Of a stretch of 64,000 nt of DNA, positions 1 through 10,638 are shown in pieces. The first letter of the stretch is position 1. Every line of letters begins with the position of its first letter. This DNA is from Paraburkholderia podalyriae. Lineage in GTDB: Bacteria > Pseudomonadota > Gammaproteobacteria > Burkholderiales > Burkholderiaceae. Location of the stretch: NCBI RefSeq assembly GCF_014397785.1, contig NZ_VZQQ01000001.1, forward strand, positions 186,001-250,000. Reading direction: 5' to 3'. The position numbers and the translations under genes were made by a program. Under the pieces are notes generated by a model. That model saw nothing but the letters and a program-made list of their open reading frames with translations, had not been told where the DNA came from and did no database searches.

Positions 1-1114
1 GCTGGTGTTCGGTGAAGCGTGGCACGAGTGGGTCTACAAGGCGCTGGTGCTGCTCGTGATCGCGTGTCCGTGCGCGCTCGTGATCTCGACGCCGGTAACG
101 ATCGTCAGCGGGCTCGCGGCCGCGGCGCGCAAGGGGATTCTGATCAAGGGGGGCGTGTACCTTGAACAGGGACGAAAACTACGCTGGTTGGCGCTGGATA
201 AGACCGGGACGATCACGCACGGCAAACCGGTGCAGACGGAGTTCAAGATCGTCGGTGACGAGGCCGACGCCCTCCGCTATCGCTCACTCGCGGCGAGCCT
301 CGCGGGCCGCTCCGATCATCCTGTTTCGGTGGCGATTGCCGCTGCCGCCAATGACGACGGCGTCGAACATCTGCACGTCGTTGGGTTCGAAGCGATCGCC
401 GGACGCGGCGTGCGCGGCGATATCGATGGCATCGCGTACTGGCTCGGCAATCATCGCCTGATCGAAGAGCTGGGCCGCTGCTCGCCGCAACTCGAAGCGC
501 GTCTCGATGCGCTCGAACAGCAGGGCAAAACCGTCGTCATGCTCGCCGACGCGCAGCGCGTACTGGCGTTGTTCGCGGTCGCCGATACGGTGAAGGAGAC
601 GAGCCGCGCCGCGGTCGCCGAATTGCGGCGGCTCGGTGTCGGCACCGCGATGCTGACCGGCGACAACCGCCACACCGCCGACGCGATTGCGCGGCAGGTC
701 GGCGTCGATGAAGCGCGCGGCGACCAGTTGCCCAAGGACAAGCTCGACGCGGTCGCGCAATGGTCGGCCGATGGCGCGCCGGTCGGCATGGTCGGCGACG
801 GCATCAACGATGCGCCCGCGCTCGCGCGCGCTGACATCGGCTTCGCGATGGGTGCGATGGGTACGGACACCGCGATCGAAACCGCCGACGTCGCGCTGAT
901 GGACGACGATCTGCGCAAGATTCCGACGTTTATCCGGCTGTCGAAGGCGACGCATGCGGTGCTGGTGCAGAACATCGCGCTCGCACTCGGCATCAAGAGC
1001 GTGTTTCTCGTGCTGACGTTGATGGGTCTCGGCACGATGTGGATGGCGGTGTTCGCCGACGTCGGTGCGAGTTTGCTGGTGGTGGGTAACGGGTTGAGGT
1101 CATTGCGGAAGTGA
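1..1114 (+). CDS. Heavy-metal translocating P-type ATPase (Zn/Cd/Pb type), C-terminal part; 5' end outside window
   Basis: The open frame enters from the left edge, so the N-terminal metal-binding domain and first membrane helices are missing. The visible part of about 370 residues starts just before the transmembrane CPC motif (CPCALVISTP, about 20 residues in). It continues with the phosphorylation motif DKTGT (about residue 65), the nucleotide-binding HP dipeptide (GRSDHPVS) and the hinge motif GDGINDAP, and ends with a hydrophobic helix pair. CPC and HP are typical of P1B heavy-metal pumps, and the sequence around them fits ZntA/CadA exporters of Zn, Cd and Pb rather than copper pumps. 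It would act in the inner membrane, exporting metal at the cost of ATP. The exact ion cannot be decided from this fragment. Confidence 0.93.
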   Translation, partial: LVFGEAWHEWVYKALVLLVIACPCALVISTPVTIVSGLAAAARKGILIKGGVYLEQGRKLRWLALDKTGTITHGKPVQTEFKIVGDEADALRYRSLAASLAGRSDHPVSVAIAAAANDDGVEHLHVVGFEAIAGRGVRGDIDGIAYWLGNHRLIEELGRCSPQLEARLDALEQQGKTVVMLADAQRVLALFAVADTVKETSRAAVAELRRLGVGTAMLTGDNRHTADAIARQVGVDEARGDQLPKDKLDAVAQWSADGAPVGMVGDGINDAPALARADIGFAMGAMGTDTAIETADVALMDDDLRKIPTFIRLSKATHAVLVQNIALALGIKSVFLVLTLMGLGTMWMAVFADVGASLLVVGNGLRSLRK

Positions 1115-1145
1115 GTGGGCGTGTGAGGTTGACGCTCGTTGCGTC

Positions 1146-1937
1146 CTACGCTGAACCGTCGCTCACGGCAACCTGGGTCGGCGCGCTCGCCAGCAGTTCA
1201 TCGCTGTCGTCTTTCAAGCCGACGCCAGTAACGCCGAGCTTCCTTGCCTGCGCGAGCAGATAATGCAGCTTGTGCGCGGCCTGCGGATAGTCGAGTCCTT
1301 CGGGTCGCACGTTCGAAATGCAGTTGCGCTGCGCGTCGCTGCAACCCGCTTTCGGCGCATACGTGATGTAAACGCCGAGACTATCCGGTGAACTCAAACC
1401 GGGCCGCTCGCCGATCAGCATCACGACGATCTTCGCGTCGAGCAATTCGCCGATCTCATCTCCGAGCGCGACGCGAGCCTGACGCGCGACCACCACGGGA
1501 CCGATGGTCCAATCCGTGAGCTTCGCACGTACGGCTTGCAGCAGTGGTACAGCCTGCTTCGACGCGGCGAATGCCGATAGACCATCGCCGATGACGAACA
1601 GCACATCGCTTGATTGTGTCGGCAGTTGCGCGAGCGCCGCGCGACTTTCATCCGACAGACGCCGCCCAAGGTCAGGACGCCTCAAATAATGCTCGCGATC
1701 CGGCGCGGCGCTATGCACGTCGAGTGTGTTGAAACCTAGCGTGCGCAGTTGTGCGTGCAGCGCGTCCACGTCGAGCGGATGGTGCACGGCGTCGCGCGCC
1801 TGCGCATGCGCGAGGTTGAACGCGAGCAGCGGTGCGGTCGGCAAGCTGTTACCCGCGCGGCCCAACGCGATGCGTGCCTGCGTAAACTGGCGCAGCGCGT
1901 TCCACGGATCCTCGTCGAGTGCGTCGTTCCCGCTCAT
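1146..1937 (-). CDS. eutC: Ethanolamine ammonia-lyase small subunit
   Basis: The 263-residue product is the light chain of adenosylcobalamin-dependent ethanolamine ammonia-lyase, which splits ethanolamine to acetaldehyde and ammonia. Family features seen include the N-terminal stretch TQARIALGRAGNSLPTAPLL, which contributes to the active site, and the central VIGDGLSAFA segment. The start codon overlaps the eutB stop by 4 bp (ATGA), so the two subunits are probably translationally coupled. No microcompartment genes (eutL, eutM) are adjacent, which fits the short, shell-free ethanolamine route common in Burkholderiales. Confidence 0.96.
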   Translation of the reverse strand: MSGNDALDEDPWNALRQFTQARIALGRAGNSLPTAPLLAFNLAHAQARDAVHHPLDVDALHAQLRTLGFNTLDVHSAAPDREHYLRRPDLGRRLSDESRAALAQLPTQSSDVLFVIGDGLSAFAASKQAVPLLQAVRAKLTDWTIGPVVVARQARVALGDEIGELLDAKIVVMLIGERPGLSSPDSLGVYITYAPKAGCSDAQRNCISNVRPEGLDYPQAAHKLHYLLAQARKLGVTGVGLKDDSDELLASAPTQVAVSDGSA

Positions 1938-3328
1938 GCGATGCCCATCCAGTCACGAGCGCCTTCGAGCAGCGGTTGCCGCGTCGATGCGCCGATCAAT
2001 GCGCCGCGTGCGTCGATGATCTGCATCGACTCCAACCATGCCTCGAATTCAGGCGCGCGCCGTAAGCCGAGCACGTCGCGCACATACAGCGCGTCATGAA
2101 ACGACGTACTCTGATAGTTGAGCATCACGTCGTCGGCGCCCGGCACGCCCATGATGAAATTGATGCCCGCGACGCCGAGCAGCGTCAGCAGGTTGTCCAT
2201 GTCGTCCTGATCCGCTTCGGCGTGGTTCGTGTAGCAGATGTCGCAACCCATCGGCACGCCGAGCAGCTTGCCGCAGAAGTGATCCTCGAGACCCGCGCGC
2301 GTGATCTGCTTGCCGTCGTACAGATACTCGGGGCCGATGAAACCGACTACCGTGTTGACCAGAAACGGCTTGAACTTGCGCGCGACCGCATAGGCGCGCG
2401 CCTCGCAGGTCTGCTGGTCGACGCCGAAATGCGCATCGGCCGACAACGCGCTGCCCTGCCCCGTTTCGAAGTACATCAGATTGCTGCCGACCGTGCCGCG
2501 TTGCAGCGACAACCCCGCCTCGTACGCTTCCTGCAGCAGCGCGAGCGAAATGCCGAAGCTCGCGTTTGCTTTCTCGGTGCCCGCGATCGACTGGAACACC
2601 AGATCGACCGGCGCGCCTTTTTCGATTGCGGCGATCGTGCTCGTGACGTGCGTAAGCACGCACGATTGCGTCGGCACCTGGTAGCGCTGACGGAATTCGT
2701 CGATCATCAGCAGCAGCTTCGTGATCGCGGCGAGGTTGTCGCTCGCCGGATTGATGCCGATCAGCGCGTCGCCGCAGCCGTACATCAGGCCGTCGAGCAT
2801 CGAGGCGGCGATGCCTTTGACGTCGTCGGTTGGGTGGTTCGGTTGCAGGCGGACGGATAGGTGGCCCGGTAAACCGACGGTGTTGCGAAAGCGTGTGACG
2901 ACCGGGCGTTTGCGCGCGGCGGTGATCAGGTCCTGGTTGCGCATCAGCTTCGAGACCGCGGCGACCATTTCTGGTGTGAGGCCCTGGGTGATGCGGGTGA
3001 GTGCGTCGGTGTCGGTTGAGGTGCCGAGCAGCCAGTTTCGGAAGTCGCCTACTGTCAGATGCGCGATTTCGGCGAAAGCTTGTGCCGAGTGATCGTCGAT
3101 GATCAGGCGTGTCACTTCGTCGATCTCGTAGGGGATCAGCGGTTCGTCCAGGAACGTGCGCAGCGGCACCTGTGCCAGCGCCATTTTGGCGGCGACCCGC
3201 TCTTCTTCGCTCGCTGCCGCGATACCTGCGAGCTGGTCGCCGGAGCGTTGCGGGCTCGCTTTTGCGAGCAGGGTCTTCAGGTCGGCGAAGCGGTACGTGC
3301 GACTGCCGATCGACTCGGTGTAGCTCAT
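1934..3328 (-). CDS. eutB: Ethanolamine ammonia-lyase large subunit
   Basis: The 464-residue product is the catalytic TIM-barrel subunit that binds the substrate and, with EutC, adenosylcobalamin. The whole length agrees with EutB (about 450-465 aa) and the sequence has no interruption. Recognisable blocks are the central GCGDALIGINPASDN and the ETGQGSALSADAHFG block followed by the cysteine-containing segment near residue 300. It is the first gene of a two-gene operon with eutC. The start at 3328 is the first ATG of the frame that fits the family N-terminus (MSYTESIGSRTYRFADLK). Confidence 0.97.
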   Translation of the reverse strand: MSYTESIGSRTYRFADLKTLLAKASPQRSGDQLAGIAAASEEERVAAKMALAQVPLRTFLDEPLIPYEIDEVTRLIIDDHSAQAFAEIAHLTVGDFRNWLLGTSTDTDALTRITQGLTPEMVAAVSKLMRNQDLITAARKRPVVTRFRNTVGLPGHLSVRLQPNHPTDDVKGIAASMLDGLMYGCGDALIGINPASDNLAAITKLLLMIDEFRQRYQVPTQSCVLTHVTSTIAAIEKGAPVDLVFQSIAGTEKANASFGISLALLQEAYEAGLSLQRGTVGSNLMYFETGQGSALSADAHFGVDQQTCEARAYAVARKFKPFLVNTVVGFIGPEYLYDGKQITRAGLEDHFCGKLLGVPMGCDICYTNHAEADQDDMDNLLTLLGVAGINFIMGVPGADDVMLNYQSTSFHDALYVRDVLGLRRAPEFEAWLESMQIIDARGALIGASTRQPLLEGARDWMGIA

Positions 3329-3669
3329 GTTTGCGGCTCCATCGCTTCGCGCGGACGCGGACGGGAATGGGAACGGCGGTGACTGCTGGATGCTGCTTGC
3401 TGCGGGTGGTGCGCATCACACGATAGCGCCAAATGGCCGCGGCGTCACGCCGTGTGGATTGGGCCTGTTTGATGGTGCTGCGTTTGTTGGTGCTGCGTTT
3501 GTTGGTGCTGCGTTTGCCGCTTCCGCTATCGAGCATGTGGCGAGGTTAGCGGACGCTTAATCCGCTTTGCGCGGCCCGCTTTAATTCCGCAGGATTGGGT
3601 AAACGGCCGGCAAGCGCCGACGTGATACTTTGTTCGCATGCTCTCGCGACAAAATTCTTCCGTCCAGAC
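3329..3669. other. Intergenic region between divergent eutB and the AraC-type gene
   Basis: This 341-bp region must hold the promoters of both divergent genes. It contains a three-copy 15-bp tandem repeat (listed separately) about 150 bp upstream of eutB. I found no cobalamin riboswitch consensus here, although the enzyme is B12-dependent. Confidence 0.5.
3475..3519 (+). repeat. Tandem repeat, three 15-bp units
   Basis: The unit GTGCTGCGTTTGTTG occurs at 3475-3489 and 3490-3504 without mismatch, and a third copy at 3505-3519 ends CCG instead of TTG. The unit length is a multiple of three, but no convincing gene runs through it. It lies in the eutB 5' region. Confidence 0.85.
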
Positions 3670-4551
3670 ATGAACGAATCAGACCGTCAGACTCGATACG
3701 CAACGCGACTCGCACGCGTGCTCGACCACGTCTACGATCACCTCGACGAACCACTCGATATCGGGCGGCTTGCGGAGATTGCGTGTCTGTCGCCGTATCA
3801 CTGGCACCGGATTTATCAGGCGATGTATGGCGAGACGGTCGCGACAACGGTGCGGCGTTTACGTTTGCATCGCGCGGCCGGCTTTCTCGCGAACAGTTCG
3901 ATGCCGATTGCTCAGATCGCCGAACGTTCGGGCTATAGCAGTTTGCAGTCTTTTTCGCGGACGTTTCGCGCGGTGTTCGGTGTGCCGCCGGCGCAGTATC
4001 GCAGGCAAGGCACGCATAGCCGGTTCCGGCCGGCGCTTTCAGGAGACGATCAGATGACGATGATGCGTGAGGTCGTGATTCGCAATGTTGAGCCGATGGA
4101 GATTGTGTCGGTCGATCATGTCGGGCCTTATATGCAGATCGGCAAGGCTTTTGATGCTTTGTTCGGGTGGCTTGCGAAACATCGTCTGCTTGCGGGACAG
4201 ATGCGGATGATTGGGGTCTACTTCGACGATCCGGGAGTGGTTGAAGAGCAGGCTTTGCGGTCGAAGGCGGGGGTGTTGTTGCCTGGGCCGGTGATGGATG
4301 AGGTTGGAGCGGCTGTTGGGATGAACGGGGCGGTTTCTGTGAAGAGAATACGCGGTGGAGAGTACGCGGTGCTGCGGCATGTTGGGCCGTATAGCGATAT
4401 GCGCGCGGCTTATGCGTGGTTGTATGGGACTTGGCTCGTGCAGTCCGGGAGAGAGGCGGCAGATGCGCCCGTGTTTGAGGAGTATTTGAATAGTCCCAAG
4501 GAGACTGCGCCTGCGGAGCTGGTTACGGAGATTTGTTTGCCCTTGGCATGA
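3670..4551 (+). CDS. AraC-family regulator with GyrI-like effector domain
   Basis: The 293-residue product carries an AraC-type double helix-turn-helix at about residues 10-110 (LAEIACLSPYHWHRIY and IAQIAERSGYSSLQSFSRTFRAVFGVPPAQYRR). It is followed by a GyrI/SbmC-like ligand-binding domain from about residue 125 (EVVIRNVEPMEIVSVDHVGPY to the C-terminus). Relatives are Rob/SoxS-like sensors of small hydrophobic or cationic compounds. The frame is open from a TTG at 3595, but homology to the family begins just after the ATG at 3670, so that start is preferred. It diverges from eutBC, but it is not EutR-like, so a role in ethanolamine control is only possible. Confidence 0.9.
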   Translation: MNESDRQTRYATRLARVLDHVYDHLDEPLDIGRLAEIACLSPYHWHRIYQAMYGETVATTVRRLRLHRAAGFLANSSMPIAQIAERSGYSSLQSFSRTFRAVFGVPPAQYRRQGTHSRFRPALSGDDQMTMMREVVIRNVEPMEIVSVDHVGPYMQIGKAFDALFGWLAKHRLLAGQMRMIGVYFDDPGVVEEQALRSKAGVLLPGPVMDEVGAAVGMNGAVSVKRIRGGEYAVLRHVGPYSDMRAAYAWLYGTWLVQSGREAADAPVFEEYLNSPKETAPAELVTEICLPLA

Positions 4552-4910
4552 GGTGACGTGGCTGAGTTGTTGTTCGCTGCCGTGCTTGTCTGGTTTTTAT
4601 ATGTCTTTGTATACGTATACGTAGTAATAGTTAACAAGTGGCGCGTCTGGCTGTGGATAACCGGGAAGTTCGTTTACGGATCAACGCGCTGTGGAATCGA
4701 TAACCCTTTGGAACGCCGGCGGACAGGTTAACGGAGCTCGGGAGAAGTTTTCCTCGGCAGGTTAACGCCGCGGTTTTATCAAGGTTTCGCCCACAACGTG
4801 TTCGGTTGCTTTTACAAAAGTTGTCCAAAGGGGGCTGTGGACAAGTTTGGGGGCATGGCGCTTTCCAATCGTGCACACCAACGTCTACGTAGCCCCTCAA
4901 CCGCTACCCG
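4552..4910. other. Intergenic region between convergent genes, with DnaA boxes
   Basis: This region lies between two 3' ends (the AraC gene ends at 4551 and the chemoreceptor pseudogene ends at 4911), so it need not carry a promoter for either. It holds the 49-bp module at 4615-4663, a second DnaA-box-like site TGTGGACAA at 4836-4844, and several GTTAAC / GTTTAC words. No credible gene is seen. Confidence 0.6.
4615..4663 (+). other. DnaA-box module, copy A
   Basis: The module consists of GTATACGTAGTAA, one variable base, AGTTAACAAG, a 12-bp spacer and CTGTGGATAACCG. The last part contains a perfect DnaA box (TGTGGATAA, 4652-4660). The same words with the same spacing recur inverted at 59072-59120, and a diverged copy is at 62327-62368. 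A single 9-bp DnaA box could be chance, but a 36-of-37 match over the fixed words is not. Confidence 0.75.
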
Positions 4911-6291
4911 TTACACGCGAGGGTCAGCGTGGCGCAGCTTGAAAAGCCCCACGATGCCGGACAGGCCGTGGGCCTGTTCGTTCAGCATCGCGGAGGCTGC
5001 CGTCGATTGCTCGACGAGAGCAGCGTTTTGCTGTGTCGCCTGATCCATCTCGGCAACGCTGCGGTCGATCTGGCTGATGCCGGCGCTCTGCTCGTTCATT
5101 GCACCGTCGATTTCGCCGATGACGCGATTCACGCGATCAATTCCTTCGACGATTTCGTGCATCGCTGCACCGGCGGCCTATACACGCTGCGCGCCCTTGC
5201 CGACGCTGGCTTCCGATGCTTGAATCAGGTCCTTGATCTCGCGCGCCGCAGTCGCACAGCGCTGCGCCAGCGTGCGCACTTCGCCCGCCACCACGGCGAA
5301 TCCGCGGCCGTTTTCGCCGGCACGCGCCGCTTCGACGGCGGCGTTCAGCGCAAGGATATTGGTCTGAAACGCAATGCTGTCGATCACGCTGATGATTTCG
5401 GTAATGCGCGCGGACGACCTGGCGATGTCATCCATCGTGCTGACTGCGCTCGTCACGACTTCGCCGCCGCGCGCCGCCGCCTGGCTCGCGGTGGTCGCCA
5501 GCCGCGTGGCCTCCATTGCGGCCTCGGCCGACTGCTTGACGCTGGCGGTCAATTGCGTGAGCGCTGCCGAAGTGTGCTGCAGATTGCTGGCGGACGTTTC
5601 CGTGCGTTGCGACAGATCGCGGTTGCCCGTTTCGATTTCGCTGGTCGCGGTCTTCATGTTTTCCACGCCGGCACGCACTTCCAGCAGAACGGAGATGCGC
5701 GATCACCTGGCCGTCGCGCGTCACGACGAAGGCCAGGCTCGATGGCGTCGGGTGCACGGCTGCAACCACTTCGCGCACTCCGTCGACCGGTACCGCGCCG
5801 CTTAACGCACCGGTCGCCTCGCCGTTGCGGATCATCGGCGCGGAAAACGACACGTAGGGCACGCCCGTCGACGCGTCGCCATACGGCTTTGTGACAATCA
5901 ACGTGCCGGCTGCGACAGCCGCCTTGTACCAGGGCCGCGCGGTCGGATCGTAGTCCTTCGGCGTGGTGTTGCTGGTGGAGAAATAGGTCTTGTCGGTCCA
6001 GCCGACTGTGGTGATCGGGAAACCGTCCGCGCTGCTCATATGCTTGACGAAGCCTTGCGGATCGCCATGCTCGACCTCTTCGGCGGTCACCTTGACGGCC
6101 AGCGCTTTGGCTGCCACCCACTTGTCGATGGCCAACGCATTGGCGCCGGCGATGGCGCTCAGGTTCTGCGCAATGGTCTCCATCGTGTTGGCGCGCACGG
6201 TGATGTAGGCGGCGGCTCCCGAGAGCGCGAGCGCACCGATCACGGTTGCTGATGAAATCAGCAGGATGCGGGTTCGAAGTGAGGCAATCAT
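4911..6291 (-). pseudogene. Methyl-accepting chemotaxis protein, broken by an internal deletion/frameshift and a nonsense codon
   Basis: Reading from 6291, the 5' part encodes an N-terminal membrane helix and the first half of a periplasmic Cache-type sensor domain, and goes out of frame after [11 protein letters not shown] at about 5690. Coding resumes in another frame directly with the segment before the cytoplasmic signalling domain ([19 protein letters not shown]). The rest of the sensor domain, the second membrane helix and HAMP are therefore absent. The signalling hairpin is clear ([20 protein letters not shown]). An in-frame TAG at 5178-5180 stands where relatives have Glu, and the reading frame then continues unbroken to FKL near the end. 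Two independent lesions make this a real pseudogene rather than one sequencing error. Confidence 0.88.
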
Positions 6292-6378
6292 GATCTTTTA
6301 CCTCATGATATGCCTCGTCCACGAAATGACGGATAGGTCCGTGTCGGACCACGCATCTCCGTTGCGCCTCATACAGCA

Positions 6379-6417
6379 AAATGAAAAAAGACCCATAAGT
6401 TTCTCGACTTATGGGTC
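6379..6417 (-). terminator. Rho-independent terminator of gyrB
   Basis: A perfect 11-bp stem (GACCCATAAGT at 6390-6400 and ACTTATGGGTC at 6407-6417) has a 6-nt loop. On the minus strand it is followed by a T-run (A-rich on plus, 6379-6389). It lies about 40 bp after the gyrB stop. Confidence 0.9.
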
Positions 6418-6455
6418 CGTCTTTCAGGTTAAGCGTTTATCTTCTACACCCACCC

Positions 6456-8975
<2,520 letters not shown>

Positions 8976-8984
8976 TCAAAACGC

Positions 8985-9018
8985 CATAAAAACGCCAAAG
9001 GGGCGCTGCGCCCCTTGG
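8985..9018 (-). terminator. Likely terminator of dnaN
   Basis: A GC-rich palindrome (AGGGGCGC / GCGCCCCT, 8999-9015, within 8995-9018) is followed on the minus strand by GGCGTTTTTATGG. It lies between dnaN and gyrB, so gyrB may have its own promoter in the 8928-8985 gap or be reached by read-through. Confidence 0.7.
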
Positions 9019-9041
9019 TGTTCTTCTTTATGCTGGACGCG

Positions 9042-10145
9042 TCAGATGCGCATCGGCATCACCACGTATTTGAATTCGTCGTTCTCGGGAATCGTGATCA
9101 ACGCGCTGGAGCTGGCATCACCCAGGCTCACCTGCAGCATGTCGACCTTCAGGTTCGCGAGCACGTCGAGCAGATACGTGACGTTGAACCCAATATCGAC
9201 GCTGTCGCCGTCATATGCGATTTCCAGTTCTTCCTGCGCCTCTTCCTGATCGGCGTTGGTCGACATGATCTTCAACTGGCCCGGCTCGACCATGCAGCGC
9301 ACACCCTTGAACTTGTCCGACGTCAGAATCGCCGCGCGTTGCAGCGAGCGCTGCAGTTCTTCGCGGCCAATCTGGAATTTGTTCTTGTGCGACTTCGGAA
9401 TCACGCGCTGGAAGTCGGGGAACTTGCCTTCCACGAGCTTCGACACCAGTTCGACCTGGCCGAACGTGAATTTGACCTGCGTCTGCGCAATGTCGATCTT
9501 GAGCGTGTCGTCGATGTCTTCGAGCAGGCGCTGCAATTCGAGAATCGTCTTGCGCGGAATGATCACTTCCTGACGCGCGAACGAGCCCTCGATCTTCATC
9601 GACGAGAACGCGAGACGGTGGCCGTCCGTCGCGACCGCCATCAGCTGATCGCCGTCTACCACCAGCAGCATGCCGTTCAGGTAGTAGCGGATGTCCTGCT
9701 GGGCCATCGAGAAATGGACCATGCCGAGCAGCTGGCGGAACGTCTTTTGCGGAACCACGAGGCTCGCGCCGTAGTCTTTAGCCTGAGCGACGGTCGGGAA
9801 TTCGTCTGCGGCGAGCGTTTGCAGCGCAAAGCGGCTCTTGCCGGATTGCACGGTCAGGCGCTTGTCATTCAGCGTCAGCGTGACCTGGCCGTCGGGCATC
9901 GCGCGCAGAATGTCGAGGAGCTTGCGCGCTGCCACCGTGGTCGCGACCGAATCGCCGCCCACGCCGAAATCGGCGCGGGTGGTGATCTGCAACTCGAGGT
10001 CGGTCGACAGGAACGATACGTCCGGACCGTTCTTGGTGATCAGCAAATTGGCGAGGATCGGCAACGTATGGCGGCGTTCGACGATGCCGCTCACGGTTTG
10101 CAGCGGCCTGAGGAGGTTATCGCGTTCGGTCTTGACCAGTTGCAT
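9042..10145 (-). CDS. dnaN: DNA polymerase III sliding clamp (beta subunit)
   Basis: The 367-residue product forms the ring-shaped processivity clamp of the replicative polymerase. The N-terminus MQLVKTERDNLLRPLQTVSGIVERRHTLPIL and the C-terminus ending in YVVMPMRI are typical. The frame is open further upstream, but the ATG at 10145 has a good ribosome-binding site (AAGGAAA, 7 bp upstream) and matches the family start. It lies downstream of dnaA, separated by about 490 bp. Confidence 0.98.
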   Translation of the reverse strand: MQLVKTERDNLLRPLQTVSGIVERRHTLPILANLLITKNGPDVSFLSTDLELQITTRADFGVGGDSVATTVAARKLLDILRAMPDGQVTLTLNDKRLTVQSGKSRFALQTLAADEFPTVAQAKDYGASLVVPQKTFRQLLGMVHFSMAQQDIRYYLNGMLLVVDGDQLMAVATDGHRLAFSSMKIEGSFARQEVIIPRKTILELQRLLEDIDDTLKIDIAQTQVKFTFGQVELVSKLVEGKFPDFQRVIPKSHKNKFQIGREELQRSLQRAAILTSDKFKGVRCMVEPGQLKIMSTNADQEEAQEELEIAYDGDSVDIGFNVTYLLDVLANLKVDMLQVSLGDASSSALITIPENDEFKYVVMPMRI

Positions 10146-10638
10146 AGATTTCCTTCGTTGATAAACGGCCTGCACGCCTTACGGGACAAGCTTTTCAGCG
10201 TGCAGTCGCGACTCCCCGCCGGCGCCATGAACAGCGCCCGTCACGGCGTGAAATCCGCCCGCGGCCGCCGGGCGGTTAAACCTGTATTGTGCCTGAAAAC
10301 GGGACCGCCTCACTAAAATGGGGGCGAGTTCGGGAATAAACAGGTCGATTTGCGGAGCGTGATCCGGGTTGCCGCCGGTTTGTCGCGCTGCTGCGCTGCG
10401 CCGCCTGTTCGCGGGCGGGTTTTTCAGTCGCTACGGGTCGGTTGCGCCGCAAATTCGTCGCGCGCTTGCCGCGCCTCTGCATCACTTGTGCCCCGTTTGC
10501 CGTCGCGTTCCTTGTCATTCCCCGTCCGGACCCGGCAGCCTCGCCGGCTTGTTCATCCCCTGCCCGCTTCTCTGCGCAGCCAGTTCCAGCATTTCCTGCC
10601 GCCCGCGTCGGTTTCACCGTCGCGTGCGGCCAGCGCGT
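10146..10638. other. Long dnaA-dnaN intergenic region
   Basis: I see no DnaA box and no convincing gene in these 493 bp. The short frames here are arginine-rich and look like GC-rich noise. The region presumably holds a promoter for dnaN and the end of the dnaA transcript. Confidence 0.5.

Noticed and set aside
3329..3594. A cobalamin riboswitch before eutB
   Set aside because: EutB needs B12, but I found no B12-box consensus in the leader.
10276..10617. A 113-codon frame between dnaA and dnaN
   Set aside because: It is Arg/Ala-rich, without ribosome-binding site or homology, and resembles other GC-rich noise frames.
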